Of a stretch of DNA of 64,000 nt, positions 34,652-44,697 are shown in pieces. Both the position numbers and the translations under genes were made by a program. The stretch lies in contig MU657194.1 in the NCBI GenBank assembly GCA_026770575.1, positions 357,657 through 421,656 on the forward strand, in the 5' to 3' direction. Every line of letters begins with the position of its first letter. Positions within the stretch are counted from its first letter, which is position 1. The stretch is from Pelagophyceae sp. CCMP2097. Taxonomy: Eukaryota > Sar > Pelagophyceae. The notes below the pieces were generated by a model. The model saw only the letters and a program-made list of their open reading frames with translations, had not been told where the DNA came from and did not search any database.

Positions 34652-35877
34652 ATGGGTGCATCCATGACGCGTGCTGCGCGGCTGGGCCTCTTGGCCGTCC
34701 TGGGCTGGCGCGCCGATGCCGAGGCGCGCTGCGCGACGAAGGAGGAACTCCCGGCGACCGGCGCGCCCCGCGACCGGTGCCGCGCCGCTGACGTCTACTC
34801 CAACACGACTTCGTTTGCGCAGTGCAGCCTCGGCGAGTGGCCCCGACGCCGATGCCGCGCCGAGGCTGCGCGTAGGATGCGACTGCTGCGCGACGCCGCG
34901 GGACTTTAGGCGAGTGCGAGTGCTGCGCAACGCCCCGGCCACGCTTCGAGCCCATGACTGGCGAAGAGCTCCAGAGGCGCTGCGTCGCGGCCGAGGCGCC
35001 GCACACCGGAGGTCCGTCGCTCGGAGGGGGTTTCAAAGGCCCGCCCGTTTTCAACGCTCGGGAGTCGTGAGGGTCGTCGTCAGGCTTGCGCGCCGTCTTC
35101 ACCATCAGCACGGGCGGCTACGACGTGGCGTCGATTTCCGATGTCGCCTACGACGACGAAGACGGCATCGATTACCTCCTCTTCTGCGACGGCGGGCCGC
35201 TCGGGTCGTGCGAGCAGCTGCGTCTGCGCGCGGCGAGGCGGTGGCGAATCGTCGAGGTGCCTTTGACCGCCTTTGAAAGCTGCGGCGGCGACGCTCTCTG
35301 CGTCTCGCGCGACGTCAAGCTCCGGCCCCACCTCTACTTGGACCCAAAGTATGCGAAATCCATTTATGTCGACGCCAACGTGCGAATCGTCGCGTCGCCC
35401 GCGCCTCTCTTCGGCGCAGTCGGCGGTGGAATCGACTTTGCTTCTTTTGAATACGACCGCGGCATCAAGGACGAGGCGGACCACGCCTACCTCTACCTCC
35501 GCCGCGCGCACCGCCTCCGCGAAACCAAGCTCGCCGCGAAACTCCGCTTTCGGATCCGCGCGCAGGTCAAGGCCTACGGCAAGATCCCAAAGACGGGCTA
35601 CGGCAAGGTCCTCGTCCGGGCGCACACCACGCGGACGTGCAAATTCAGCGAGGTCTGGTGGCACGAGTTTGCAAACGGCGTGCCGCGCGACCAGCTCTCG
35701 CTTCTGTGGGCCGCCGGCGCCGCGAAACGCCACGGCTTCGTCCGCGCGTCGCTCAACCTCGGGCCCGGGCCGCGAAAGTGCACCTGCGCCGCCGACGACG
35801 TTAACTTCCAGGCCTTCTTCCAGCACATGGGCAACTCGAGGAAGCAGGGCGCGAGGAAGACCGCGCCCGGGGCGTGA
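34652..35877 (+). CDS. Secreted/Golgi glycosyltransferase-like protein, DUF616 (TOD1/MUCI70-like)
   Basis: Exon 1 starts at ATG 34652 with a signal peptide (MTRAARLGLLAVLGWRADA). It appears to splice at GC|GTAGG to an exon after ACTTTAG near 34910, giving ECECCATPRPRFEPMTGEEL. The main domain (about 260 aa, ending 35877) has RAVFTISTGGYDV, DYLLFCDGG, PKYAKSIYVDANVRI and FSEVWWHEFANGVPRDQLS. These match the DUF616 pattern in which a short acidic segment and the final RDQ motif are conserved. The frame joining EELQRRC to RAVFTIS is continuous except for one TGA at 35068-35070, so a 54- or 72-base intron is inferred there. Function is probably glycan synthesis in the secretory pathway; substrate unknown. 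Confidence 0.68.
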
Positions 35878-36068
35878 CGACCCTTTCCACAGCCGCGCGG
35901 CACGGCTAGAGACATACCTTTTCCTCTCACAAAAGCCCGGCCGCCCCCTCGGCACGCCGCGGGCGTCGGACGACGGAGGGGACGAAGCACCCCAAACGGG
36001 ACCTTCTTAAAGAGAAAACCCAGAGGGACCCTTCTCTGAAAAGTTTTCGGCGAGAATTGAGGTAACGC

Positions 36069-36756
36069 ATGCTGATCTGGGCCACCTTCGCGGCGGTGGC
36101 GGCCGCCGTGGCCCCGCAGCGGACGCGGGCGCGGACGCTGCAGCGCCGCGACGTCGGCGCCGTCGCCGCCGCCGTGACGCACCGGCGCCTCTGCCTCCTC
36201 GGAGCTGCCTCCGACGCGCTTCTCTCAGGCCTTCGGCGCGACGTTTGGCGCTAACGCGGCGAACGCGGGCGCGCTGACGACTGCGACGACTCTGGTTTCT
36301 GAATTGAAGACTTTAAAAGCGGACGTGCGCAGCGGCAAGATGGACGCGCCCGCGGTGCGCGCGGCCGTGTCCAAGACGTTGGAGCCGCTGCGCAACGGCA
36401 TGGCGGCGAACCCGCAGAACACGGACGCGGCCAAGATCCAGCCGCTGCTGTTGAAGGGCCACATGCTTGAACTCGACGCCGCGCTCGGCCAGTGAGCGCC
36501 TTTGAACCACGAATCTCTCGGCCGAGCCCGCGCCCTTTGCGTTGCACCGCTCGCCTCAGGCCCGACGGCTTTGCGACGTACGTGTCCAAGTCGACGAAGG
36601 AGACGTACCCCGGCGGCAAGGTGGAGCGCGAGCTCGAAGAGGTGCGTGCGTTCTGGCCCCTCCTCGCGCGGGCGCCGCACCAAAGCGTAGGCGGTCGAGA
36701 CGGCCGGCGACTACTGCGGCGCCATGGACTGCGACCTTCTCCTCATCTACCGCTAG
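36069..36756 (+). CDS. Small unknown protein with signal-like presequence (possible plastid targeting)
   Basis: Exons 36069-36173, 36229-36491, 36560-36641 and 36691-36756 join in phase to 171 aa. Acceptors are strong (CTTCTCTCAG, CGCCTCAG, AGCGTAG) and donors are GTGACG, GTGAGC and GTGCGT. The N-terminus is hydrophobic (MLIWATFAAVAAAVA) followed by a basic stretch (PQRTRARTLQRRD), as in a signal plus transit peptide. The mature part is helical (ATTLVSELKTLKADVRSGKM, VSKTLEPLRNGMAANP) and ends AGDYCGAMDCDLLLIYR with two cysteines. I do not recognise the family. Plastid targeting is inferred from the presequence only; ordinary secretion is an alternative. The convergent neighbour ends 94 bases away. 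Confidence 0.6.
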
Positions 36757-36849
36757 AGGCCGCCCGCGCCACGGGCGAAGCGCCCTCGAAGCAAGTCTCG
36801 GACGGTGCCGTCTGCCAAGATAAGATTAAGACAAACGCTCCGAGGGGCG

Positions 36850-38898
36850 TCAGTCCTCGTCGTCTCCCCAGTCGATTTGGAGCGGTTGCGCCGCGTCGAC
36901 GGACCTCCGCGGCGTCTGCGGCCGCGGCATGTAATCGCATCGCTTCTCCATGGAAACTTTTGCCGCCGCCTCGTGGAACTCGTCCAAAGCGGCGAGGTCG
37001 CGCACCCTCGCCGAACGTCGCTCGTTGAGAGCCTCGGCGCCGAGTTTGAGGAAATACTGCACGAACTCGGGTCCGTTCACCGTGCCGCGCGAGCCAAACG
37101 CGTCGACGAGGGCGCCGAGGCCCCGCGGCGCGAGGTGGACGCCAAAGGCCCTCTTGACCTGCTCGCGCAGATGCCAAGGTTCCATCGCCTACGCCCAAGT
37201 GCTCAAAGTTGGGGGCAAGATCCTCGAATCCGCGGACCCCTCTGGCGAGGCGACGCACGGTGCTGGCGAAGCCTCTCAGGCCGGCTTGGCCGACGGCGCG
37301 AAAGGCCTGGTCCACGTAGGTGATCGAGGCCTTTGTGAGGCGCTTTTGCACGGCGACGAGGTCCGCGTGGCTGAAGTACGCTGCGACGTCGTTATTCGCC
37401 CGATGCCGCTCCCCGCTCGCCTCGGCGCGGTGCGCCGCCTTGCGCTGGAAATCGTGCATCTCGGCCGATTGCCGCTTCAGAGCCGACCTGCGCAGCTGCA
37501 CGCTTCTTCGGAAGAAGGCCTGGAGGAACTCTTGGCCGTCGACCGTCCCGTCGCCTTGCCTGTCAAAGACCGGCACCACGGCGTCCGCCTCGGCCTGCGT
37601 CAGCGCGTGGCTCGGAAAAGTCTTGTTCCACTGCGCGCAGAACAGGCGCGCGTCCAAGCGGCCGCGGAACGCTTGGGGCCAGGCGTCGTCGCGCGAAACG
37701 TGCCTACATCCTCACGTCGAGCCGGGAGCCTCCGCCGCGCCGCTCAACCTCTGGGATACCGCTCGCGACTGTGTTTTGCGATTCGCCGGCGCGGCTCGTT
37801 GCAGGGCGGCGGCGGTGATCTTGCGCAGGCCGCGGCGGCGCGGCGTCGCCCGTGGGCTCACAAACGATGACGAAGAAGAATCCGGCGACGGCGGCGCCGG
37901 CGACGACTGCGACCGGTGGAGCCGCGGCGACTTTTGCGCGCGGTGCGACCGAGGCGCCGCCGGGTTGCGCGGCGCCGCGAACCGCGGCGGCGGCCGCGGC
38001 CGCGGCGTCCGAGGTTTCTTCGGTGGTCGCGGCGCGAGGCCGCCGAGGGGCCGGCTCTCGACGGATGGCGGGTTGATGTCCGCCGCCGCCGCGCGCGCGC
38101 GCTCCTGCGCGCGCTGCGCCCGCAGCGCCGCGTCGTCGCAGCGGCGGCGGGTCTCGTCGGCCTCATCAACCAGGTCTGCCACGAGCCTTTCGCGGTGCTT
38201 CAACGCGCGCTCGACGCGGTCCACGTCGCTGCGCACGCGCGCCACGCGGCCCCGCAGCGCCGCAGCAAACGGCTCCAGGCGCGATGCCGCTTCGCCCGCG
38301 CCTAGCAGAAAACGGTCTGCATACGGCTGCGGGCGACGCGGCTGCGGGCGGCGACGGTCCGTCTCCCGCTCCCCGAGACGGTCGGACACGGCGGCGCGCA
38401 GAACTGGAGGACGCGCGCGTCGGGCTCGGCGCCCTCGAGGACCGCGGCGAGGGACGCCGCGAGATCGGGGTCGAGGGGCTCGCATTCGTCGTCGAGCGGG
38501 CCGTCGTAGTCATCGTCGAGCTCTGCGTCTTGCGACAGCGTCACGGACCGGACGGCGTCGAAGAGGGCATCGCTCTCGACGTCGCGGCCGGCGGCGCGCG
38601 CGTGCGTTTCGACGTCGAGGTCTGCCGCCGCGAGGCGGGCGAGCAAGGGCCCGAGCGCAGCGCGCCAGACGGCGAGCTGGCCCCGCGCCTCGGCCACGTC
38701 CGTCAGCGCCTCGAGGGCCCCGGCGCGCCGCCGCACGACCGCGAGCTCGCGCAGGAGCCACGCCGTGCGTGCGGCGCCGGCGTCGTCCGTCGCGTCGTCG
38801 AGCGGGGCTGCCGCGCCGCGCCGCACCATCGAGTCATCGCCGTGCGAAACGTCGTCGCCGTGCGACAACGCCGCGCCGCCCGGGCGCGGCGCAAGCAT
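36850..38898 (-). CDS. Coiled-coil protein with C-terminal EF-hand(s)
   Basis: A minus-strand multi-exon gene. The likely start is ATG 38898 (MLAPRPGGAAL). The N-terminal exon is acidic-helical (VVRRRAGALEALTDVAEARG, AELDDDYDGPLDDECEPLD). A second exon gives a coiled coil (SDVDRVERALKHRERLVAD, ADETRRRCDDAALRAQRAQ) and a basic Pro/Ser linker. Downstream exons carry a clear EF-hand loop (FDRQGDGTVDGQEF, canonical calcium ligands), then VPVF-flanked helices and a related degenerate unit (LVDAFGSRGTVNGPEFVQYF). The protein ends DWGDDED at 36850. Exon borders near 38330, 37690 and 37190 were judged by frame change and AG sites and are approximate. It is probably calcium-responsive; no specific family was recognised. 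It could instead be two adjacent genes. Confidence 0.6.
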
Positions 38899-39333
38899 CG
38901 CCGGACGCGCGCCGGCGCTTCGCGACCTCCCGTCCACCAATGAGCCTTCTCCGGGCTGACCGTTTCTCAGAGACCCTGGGAGAGATCGGGAATGATTGGG
39001 GCTCTTTATCTTCCAAGCGTTGCCTCCGACGTGAAAGAACGGACCACGCGCGAGCTCTCGGCGGTGTGACCCTTTCTAAAGGTTTGGAACATGTGGACCG
39101 GGCCTCGAATCGAAAGGAATCTGTTAAGGGCAGCGTCCCGCGACGTCGCTGGTCGGACGAATGTGGGGTCTTCAGACCGCGGCACTGCCGCGTCGGCTTA
39201 CGCGCGTCACCGCAGCGTTGGCCTCGAGGTTTTCGGTCGCGTCCGTTTGCCGGAGCGCCTACTGCGCGGTCCTAGGCGAGCATGGCGAGCATGTTGGCGG
39301 CCCCTTGGCCGCCGGCGACATCGTGGAGACGCA
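38899..39333. other. Spacer between EF-hand gene and MYND pseudogene
   Basis: Some 430 bases upstream of the EF-hand gene and downstream of the pseudogene. Plus-strand frames here are short and unremarkable. No gene, repeat or RNA was recognised. Confidence 0.4.
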
Positions 39334-40485
39334 CTATCCTCGCATGATCCACCAGAGCACGCCGGCGACAATCACGACAAGGACGCCGATCTTGGCGTCA
39401 GGGTACGCGACGTTTGCTCGCGCCTGGGCCGCTGCCTCGATGCGCGCCGCGAGCTCTTCGACCTTCGCCGCAGCCGTGGGGTGCCCCTTGGCCGCGGCGC
39501 GCGGCGCTCCGCCTCGTGGTAGTCCCGCGGCACGCCGTGGCCGTTTATATAACAAGAGCTGAAGTGGAAGAGCGCGTCCGCGTCGCCCTGCGCCGCGGCG
39601 AGGCCCCACCACCGCGCCGCTTCGTTGTACGACTGCGCCACGCCCTCGCCGAGGTAGGAAATCCTGCCAATAATGTATTGAGCGCTAGGATAGCCTCGGT
39701 CGGCCGCGCGCTGAATCCACCGCAGTGCGGTCTTCTTGTCCATCTTGACGCCTTTGCCGTATTTATAACAAAATCCCAACGTTAACTGAGCTTGCTGCAT
39801 GTCCTTGCGCCGCCGCGAGCCGGTACACTTCGACCGCCCGCTTTGGGCTCTCCTCGAGACCCAAGTCGCCTTCACGGTACAAATCTCCGAGGATTTTCTG
39901 TGCCCCGGCGTGCCCCTTGTCCACGTGCTTCTGCAGCCGGCCCAGCAACTCCGCATTCGACGTGGCGGCTGGCGCTCGGCAGAGCGGGCATCGGTTGTCG
40001 TACTCTTTTGCACTTGACGGAGCAGTCCACATAGATCTTCATGCAGCAGCACACATAGGATATCTGCCTTTGAGATTCGACCGGAAGGAGGTCCAGGCAG
40101 ATGCCGCACGTGCCGCGCCAGTCCGGCGTGTCGTCGTTGAGCCCGGTGGCCTTGACGACGATCGAGTCCGGCGTGTCGTCGTTGAGCCCGGTGGCCTTGA
40201 CGACGATCGCCTTGTCCGTCCGAACAGCCGATAAGCGCGCCGCCCCCTTGGAGCCCTCCACCGGCGCGGGGTCGGCGAAGACGGCCGGCTCCTCCTTGAT
40301 CTTCAGCTTCGCCGGCATGAGCTCGTCTGCCTGCACTTCTCCTTGTGCCCGAGCTCACGCCAGTCTACGAGCTGGCACGCCTTGGAGCAGTAGTGGCGGG
40401 ATTTGCACTTGGTGCAGTGCTTGCCTCCCGGCGCGGCGCAGACGCAGCACAGCTCGCGGACGGCGGCCGGTGGCGGATCGTCCAT
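39334..40485 (-). pseudogene. MYND - RING - Sel1-repeat - tail-anchor gene broken by frameshifts
   Basis: Reading from ATG 40485: a MYND zinc finger (CCVCAAPGGKHCTKCK, HYCSKACQLVDWRELGHKEK), then ADELMPAKLKIKEEP, a RING-like finger (CGICLDLLPVE, YVCCCMKIYVDCSVKCK, DNRCPLCRAP), Sel1 repeats (AQLTLGFCYKYGKGV, AQYIIGRISYLGEGV, HFSSCYINGHGV) and a C-terminal membrane segment (IGVLVVIVAGVLWWIMRG, stop at 39334). The conserved protein is contiguous only if the frame is shifted at four places: after HKEKC (near 40336), after SVKCK (near 40010), after AAAQGHA (near 39800) and after HEAERRA (near 39510). None leaves room for an intron. Neighbouring genes, including 12.7 kb of dynein coding sequence, are intact, so real decay is more likely than sequencing error. 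The parent family would be a putative ubiquitin-ligase-like adaptor. Confidence 0.75.
40121..40210 (-). repeat. 45-base in-frame tandem duplication in the pseudogene
   Basis: Two perfect or near-perfect 45-base copies encode IVVKATGLNDDTPDS twice just before the RING finger. The period was measured from two gtccggcgtg occurrences at 40121 and 40166. Confidence 0.9.
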
Positions 40486-40698
40486 CGTGCCGTGGCGGCG
40501 GCGGCGGCGGCACGGGCTTGGGCTTTCGGCGCCCGGGCAGCGCCGCTGCGTGGCGGTCCGTCGAGTGCTCGTCAGATCCCTTGAAATTTTCAAAAGTGCA
40601 ATTAAAAGTGCAATTAAAAGTGCTGTTTGGCGATTCTTTGGCGATCAAAGAGTCTCCGCGCGCCGAGTCTTGCTCCCGTCCACGCCTCTCTCGTCAAG

Positions 40699-41484
40699 AT
40701 GGGCAAAGGCAAGCCGAATGGGATCTGCGCCGGGCGCAAGCTCAAGATGCACCGCCGCGAGCAGCGATGGGCACGCATCCGCGTCCCACGCGAGCCGAAG
40801 TCGATGAGGGCCAAAGTCGATGGGTTCCAAAGGTCGAGGCCACCGGAGGCCGCGCGGGGCCGCTGCCGGCGCTGACGCGCTGACGGCGGCCCTCGGTGGA
40901 CGGCGGGCCCCGACGGCCGCCCGGAAGCCGCCCCGGGCGGGCGCGCCCGAGGGACACTACACGGCGCGGGAGAGGCGGCCCATGTATCGCACGGTTCCAT
41001 GGCTCTCCCGGAGGAGTGCCTCGCCGCGGTGCACCGCGCGGGGTCTTCGCGGCGGGGCTGTGGACCGTTTGTCCGAGAGGTCGTTGCGACGCGAGTTGCT
41101 TTCTCACCGCTCCCACCATAGGCGAACAAGCAGTACTCCAAGTCGCACAACATCTCCAAGTACGCCAAGCCGTTTGGGTGCGCTTCGCACGCCAAGGGCA
41201 TTGTCCTGGAAAAGATCGGCATCGAAGCGAAGCAGCCGAACTCGGCCATTCGCAAGTGCGTGCGCGTCCAGCTCATCAAGAACGGCAAGAAGATCGCCGC
41301 CTTCGTGCCGCGCGACGGCTGCCTGAACTACGTCGACGAGAACGACGAGGTGCTCGTCGCCGGGTTCGGCCGCAGGGGCCACGCCGTCGGAGACATCCCC
41401 GGCGTCCGCTTCAAGATCGCAAAGGTCGCCGGCGTCGCGCTCCTCGCGCTCTACAAGGAGAAGAAGGAGAAGCCGCGCTCGTAA
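40699..41484 (+). CDS. RPS23: 40S ribosomal protein uS12 (RPS23)
   Basis: Exon 1 at 40699-40770 encodes [20 protein letters not shown] through REQRW. Exon 2 at 41122-41484 continues [14 protein letters not shown] and holds the invariant core: [40 protein letters not shown] and [19 protein letters not shown]. It ends KEKKEKPRS. The total is 144 aa, against 143-145 in human and yeast. uS12 sits at the decoding centre of the small subunit. The length and the conserved RWA-x-x-x-Y spacing fit a GC-AG intron (donor TGG|GCACGC); the nearest GT donor, 12 bases further on, would add four unusual residues. The 351-base intron is much longer than most others here. I expect a single constitutive gene. 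Confidence 0.96.
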
Positions 41485-41724
41485 GCGCTGCGTAACTTTC
41501 ATTCGGGTGAAACACGCATTCTCCGGAGGGACGCAACGAATCAGTACAAGAAAGACCGGGGCCCACTTCCGCAAGGGCTCGTGCAGCGGGGACCATTAGC
41601 GTCGGGCCGGTCAAAGAAACATATTGTCATTACCACTTGAGGCGACGTCGTACATGGGTTAAAACGTGCGCCTCTGGCGCGTCGCGGGGGCGGCCGCGAG
41701 GCGCCTATTCGGCGGTCCTATGGG

Positions 41725-42790
41725 CTACTCGTCGGCCTGGGCGTCTGCGGTCCAGAGCGTGAGGTTGTCGCGGAGGAGCTGCATGATCAGAGTAGAGTCC
41801 TTGTACGACTCCTCCGACAGAGTGTCCAGCTCGGCGATGGCGTCGTCAAAGGCCTCCTTGGCGACAGTGCAGGCGCGGTCCGGCGAGTCGAGAATCTCGT
41901 AGTAGAAGACGGAAAAATTCAAAGCGAGGCCGAGGCGGATCGGGTGCGTCGGCGGCAGCGCGCCCGCAGATTTCTTGGACGCCGCCTGATACGCAGCCAG
42001 CGCCGCCGCCGTCGAAGCGTCGCGGTCGCCTAGTAGACGCGCGTAAGCGGGGGAGACGGTGCATGCCCCTGTCCGGCGCGGCCTTCTCACCTCCTGCCTG
42101 GAACTCTGCCAGGTAGCGGTGGTAGTCTCCCGCCATCTTGTGGTAGAAGACGGCGCCCTCGTCCGTCTTCGCGCCGGGGACGAGGCGGTCGGTGATGATG
42201 CCCAGAATCTCGCCGCAGATTTCGATCAGCTCGCCCTCCTGCAAAAGCCATCAGCGGGCGGCGATGCACGCACGTCGGGTGTCCTTCAGGGACGTTCTCG
42301 CCGGCTCGGGACGATCTCGGGACGTCTCGGCGGCTCGGCCCGCTTTTGGGACGCTGGTCCTCGCGATGTGCGCGCGGTACTTTGCTACAGTGGGCACGCG
42401 CGCCGACTCCTTGTCTTCGTTCTGCTCAATGCTCGAAATGACACGCCAAGACGCGCGCCGCGACCCGATGATGTTCTTGTACCTGGCCAAGGGGCGTCGC
42501 GCGGGACCCAACGCCGACGGATCGCGGGGCGCGGCCCGCGGCCCGCGGTCCCGCGACGCCAGCGACCCCGGCGACGCACGCGACGGAGAGCAGGTTGCGC
42601 TCCTCGACGGAGAGGTCCTGCCCCGAGCTCGCGACGTCCTTCATGTGCTTGACCTGCAGGGGTCGACGTCGGGGAGACCCATGTGCGCCCCGTCCGAAAT
42701 AAGGCGGCGCGGACGCACCATCTCGTCGAAGCGCTCGGCCTGCTCCGCGAGCTTGGCGAGGAACACGAAGTTGTCGCGGGAGACGTCCAT
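41725..42790 (-). CDS. 14-3-3 protein
   Basis: Five exons: 42790-42719, 42653-42580, 42482-42365, 42238-42091, 42029-41725. All phases agree, giving 238 aa. It starts [20 protein letters not shown]. The signature [20 protein letters not shown] is intact and includes the Lys and Arg of the phosphopeptide groove. Further matches are [34 protein letters not shown] with the groove Arg-Tyr pair, [18 protein letters not shown], and the second signature-like region [19 protein letters not shown]; the acidic tail is short (TADAQADE). 14-3-3 dimers bind phosphoserine/threonine client proteins and act across signalling. Introns 1, 2 and 4 are canonical GT-AG. Intron 3 fits best with a GC donor (ATC|GCGAGG), which restores the expected HI-EGEL join. 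Confidence 0.96.
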
Positions 42791-43078
42791 CTTCCGAGTG
42801 GCTCGATGCCTCGGAAGCGCTAATTCCTAGAGGCAGACCTCGCAAAACGGCTCGGCCACCGGCGGGATTTGCGAAACGGGCAGGGGGGCGGATCCGTCTC
42901 GTGGCATCCGACGACGAACCGGACGGACCCGCACGCGGGCGCCGTCGACGCACACTGCGCACGTTTAAGCACGTCAGATTCAGAAATCTCTTGGACCACT
43001 GCCAGTGAGCGCGGAATTCCGACAGTCGCTAAAAAAGGTAGGATTAGTTTCGTGTCGTCCAGGAAATTCAAGCGGAAT
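42791..43078. other. Spacer upstream of the 14-3-3 gene
   Basis: This holds the presumed 14-3-3 promoter. It borders the first copy of the local repeat family. No gene was recognised. Confidence 0.4.
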
Positions 43079-43984
43079 GCAGCTTGTGCCGCGACTCGAC
43101 CCCCGTCTTTCAGCAAACGCGCGAAAGGGAAACGCGCCTCTCTGTCGCCCCGCCCGTGGCCCTCCTGCCCAAATGTTGCTTTCTTTATGTAAGAATCGAG
43201 CGGAAATTTCGGAAACTCGTCGATGCCGCGCGTTAAGAAAAGCCCGGCACCGAATTTGTCGAGATTGAATTGAAGAACGGCTGATAAAGCCGCCGACGCC
43301 ACTCGCCACCCACAAGGCTTCCCCTACAAACCGACCAAAGAGCCAAAGTGTTTAGCCTCCCTTCCTTGCACGAGGCGGTCAAGAGCAATTATGCGCACAA
43401 ACCACCGCCACAGGCATGGGCATCCACAGCCTTTTGGCCTGGTAGCCCGTCTTTGCCACCGTTTTGGCGGGCACTCCCTATTGGGCCAGCCCCACCCAGG
43501 GTGGATTTTAAGCAAGCAACGGCCAAAAGAAAATCGTGTTGTCGGATTATTTGACATATAGCCAATTGGGTAAGTCCCTGCAGCTTGTGCCGCGACTCGA
43601 CCCCCGTCTTTCAGCAAACGCGCGAAAGGGAAGCGCGCCTCTCTGTCGCCCCGCCCGTGGCCCTCCTGCCCAAACGTTGCTTTCTTTATGTAAGTATCGA
43701 GCGGAAATTTCGGAACTCGTCGATGCCGCGCGTTTAGAAAAGCCCGGCACCGAATTTGTCGAGATTGAATTGAAGAACGGCCAAACAAAAAAAACTTGTT
43801 GTCGGATTATTTGACATATAGCCAGATGGGTAAGTCCCTGCAGCTTGTGCCGCGACTCGACCCCCGTCTTGGTAAGTCCCTGCAGCTTGTGCCGCGACTC
43901 GACCCCCGTCTTTCAGCAAACGCGCGAAAGGGAAACGCGCCACTCTGCCGCCCCGCCCTCGGCCCTCCTGCCCAAACGATGTTT
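43079..43984. repeat. Three-copy array of a ~200-base repeat (260-base period)
   Basis: Copy 1 runs 43079-43280, copy 2 runs 43580-43780, and copy 3 runs from 43840 with an internal restart at 43882 and stops near 43980. Each begins gcagcttgtgccgcgactcg and the full copies end gagattgaattgaagaacgg. Copies 2 and 3 also share the preceding ~55 bases (gtcggattatttgacatata and onwards), giving a 260-base tandem period (43541 to 43801). Copies differ by a handful of substitutions and single-base gaps. Minus-strand frames in each copy encode related peptides (SYIKKATFGQEGHGRGDREA type), but none is a complete gene. Copy 3 is cut off just before the inverted-repeat element at 43999. Confidence 0.88.
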
Positions 43985-43998
43985 TTTAATCACGCATA

Positions 43999-44394
43999 CT
44001 GGACGACCCGGCCAACTTCCCATAAGTCCATAAACCCCGGCCAAAAATCGAAGTACGAAAACAAAAAGCGGGAAAATCAAAAAGTACGAAAATCCCACTC
44101 TTAACCCCTCCCAGTTTGTGCACACCAAAAATTCCGACTTCCCGCCGAAAATCGTAGATTCTGGGCTCCATTTCAACTGAAATGGAGCCAATAACCTTGA
44201 TTTTCACATGAAATAGAGTCAAATCTCTTGATTTTCACACGAAATTGCTGGATTTAAATTATTGAGTGACGTTTTGGAAATATTGAAAAAGTCCATTTTT
44301 TTAAAAATATTTCCCGCCCACAGAAACGGAACAGCGAAACCGAAAGTGGGTTTTCCCGTGGGGTGCAAACCGGGAAAGTGGCCGGGTCGTCCAG
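43999..44394. mobile_element. 396-base non-autonomous element with ~23-base terminal inverted repeats (MITE-like)
   Basis: The left end ctggacgacccggccaactt and the inverse complement of the right end (ctggacgacccggccacttt) match over about 23 bases with two mismatches. Both ends are flanked by TA (43997-43998 and 44395-44396), consistent with a Tc1/mariner-type TA target-site duplication. The interior is AT-rich, has no transposase-size ORF and contains a further internal inverted repeat around 44170-44190 (ccatttcaactgaaatgg). It most likely moved using a transposase supplied elsewhere. The class assignment is inferred from ends and TA flanks only. Confidence 0.75.
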
Positions 44395-44445
44395 TAATAG
44401 GAATTCCTAGGCAAAAAAAGTACTGTCGCAAAAGGCAATGCGCAG

Positions 44446-44697
44446 TTGACTGCATATGCCAGAAGAGTTGCAGACTGCACCAAACTCCCGCCCAAGGTGC
44501 TGAGCTTGTGCAATTACGACCCCAATATTTTTGCTGATGGACTTCATGTCGTCACTTATGCAGTTGGACAAAAAGCCAAGTCCAACAACCTCGCGGTCAA
44601 TCCGAAACATATCTGGAAAACGACCAGTAAAGTGGCGGATGTGAACATTGTTTGGATCGGAGCTTTCGATTTATCCAAAACAAAATTGAAAAAATAG
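44446..44697 (+). other. AT-rich orphan ORF fragment
   Basis: An open frame of about 83 codons (open further upstream to about 44420, no ATG at its start) encodes a soluble-looking peptide including LSLCNYDPNIFADGLHVVTY and ends in a lysine-rich tail at 44697. Codon third positions are AT-rich, unlike all host genes in the window. Its composition suggests foreign or mobile origin, but I recognise no family. It could also be chance in AT-rich repeat DNA. Confidence 0.35.

Noticed and set aside
35068..35070. TGA read as selenocysteine
   Set aside because: No conserved cysteine is expected at that site and no SECIS-like stem was seen; a short intron is simpler.
32868..35111. 747-codon minus-strand ORF across the dynein 3' end
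   Set aside because: It lies opposite conserved dynein exons and its residues are Arg/Val/His-rich antisense; no motif.
40771..41121. Box C/D snoRNA in the RPS23 intron
   Set aside because: A cgatgag and ctgac pair is present, but the boxes deviate from consensus and no terminal stem is visible.
43079..43984. CRISPR-like array
   Set aside because: Repeat units are about 200 bases with no regular short spacers, and the sequence is eukaryotic nuclear DNA.
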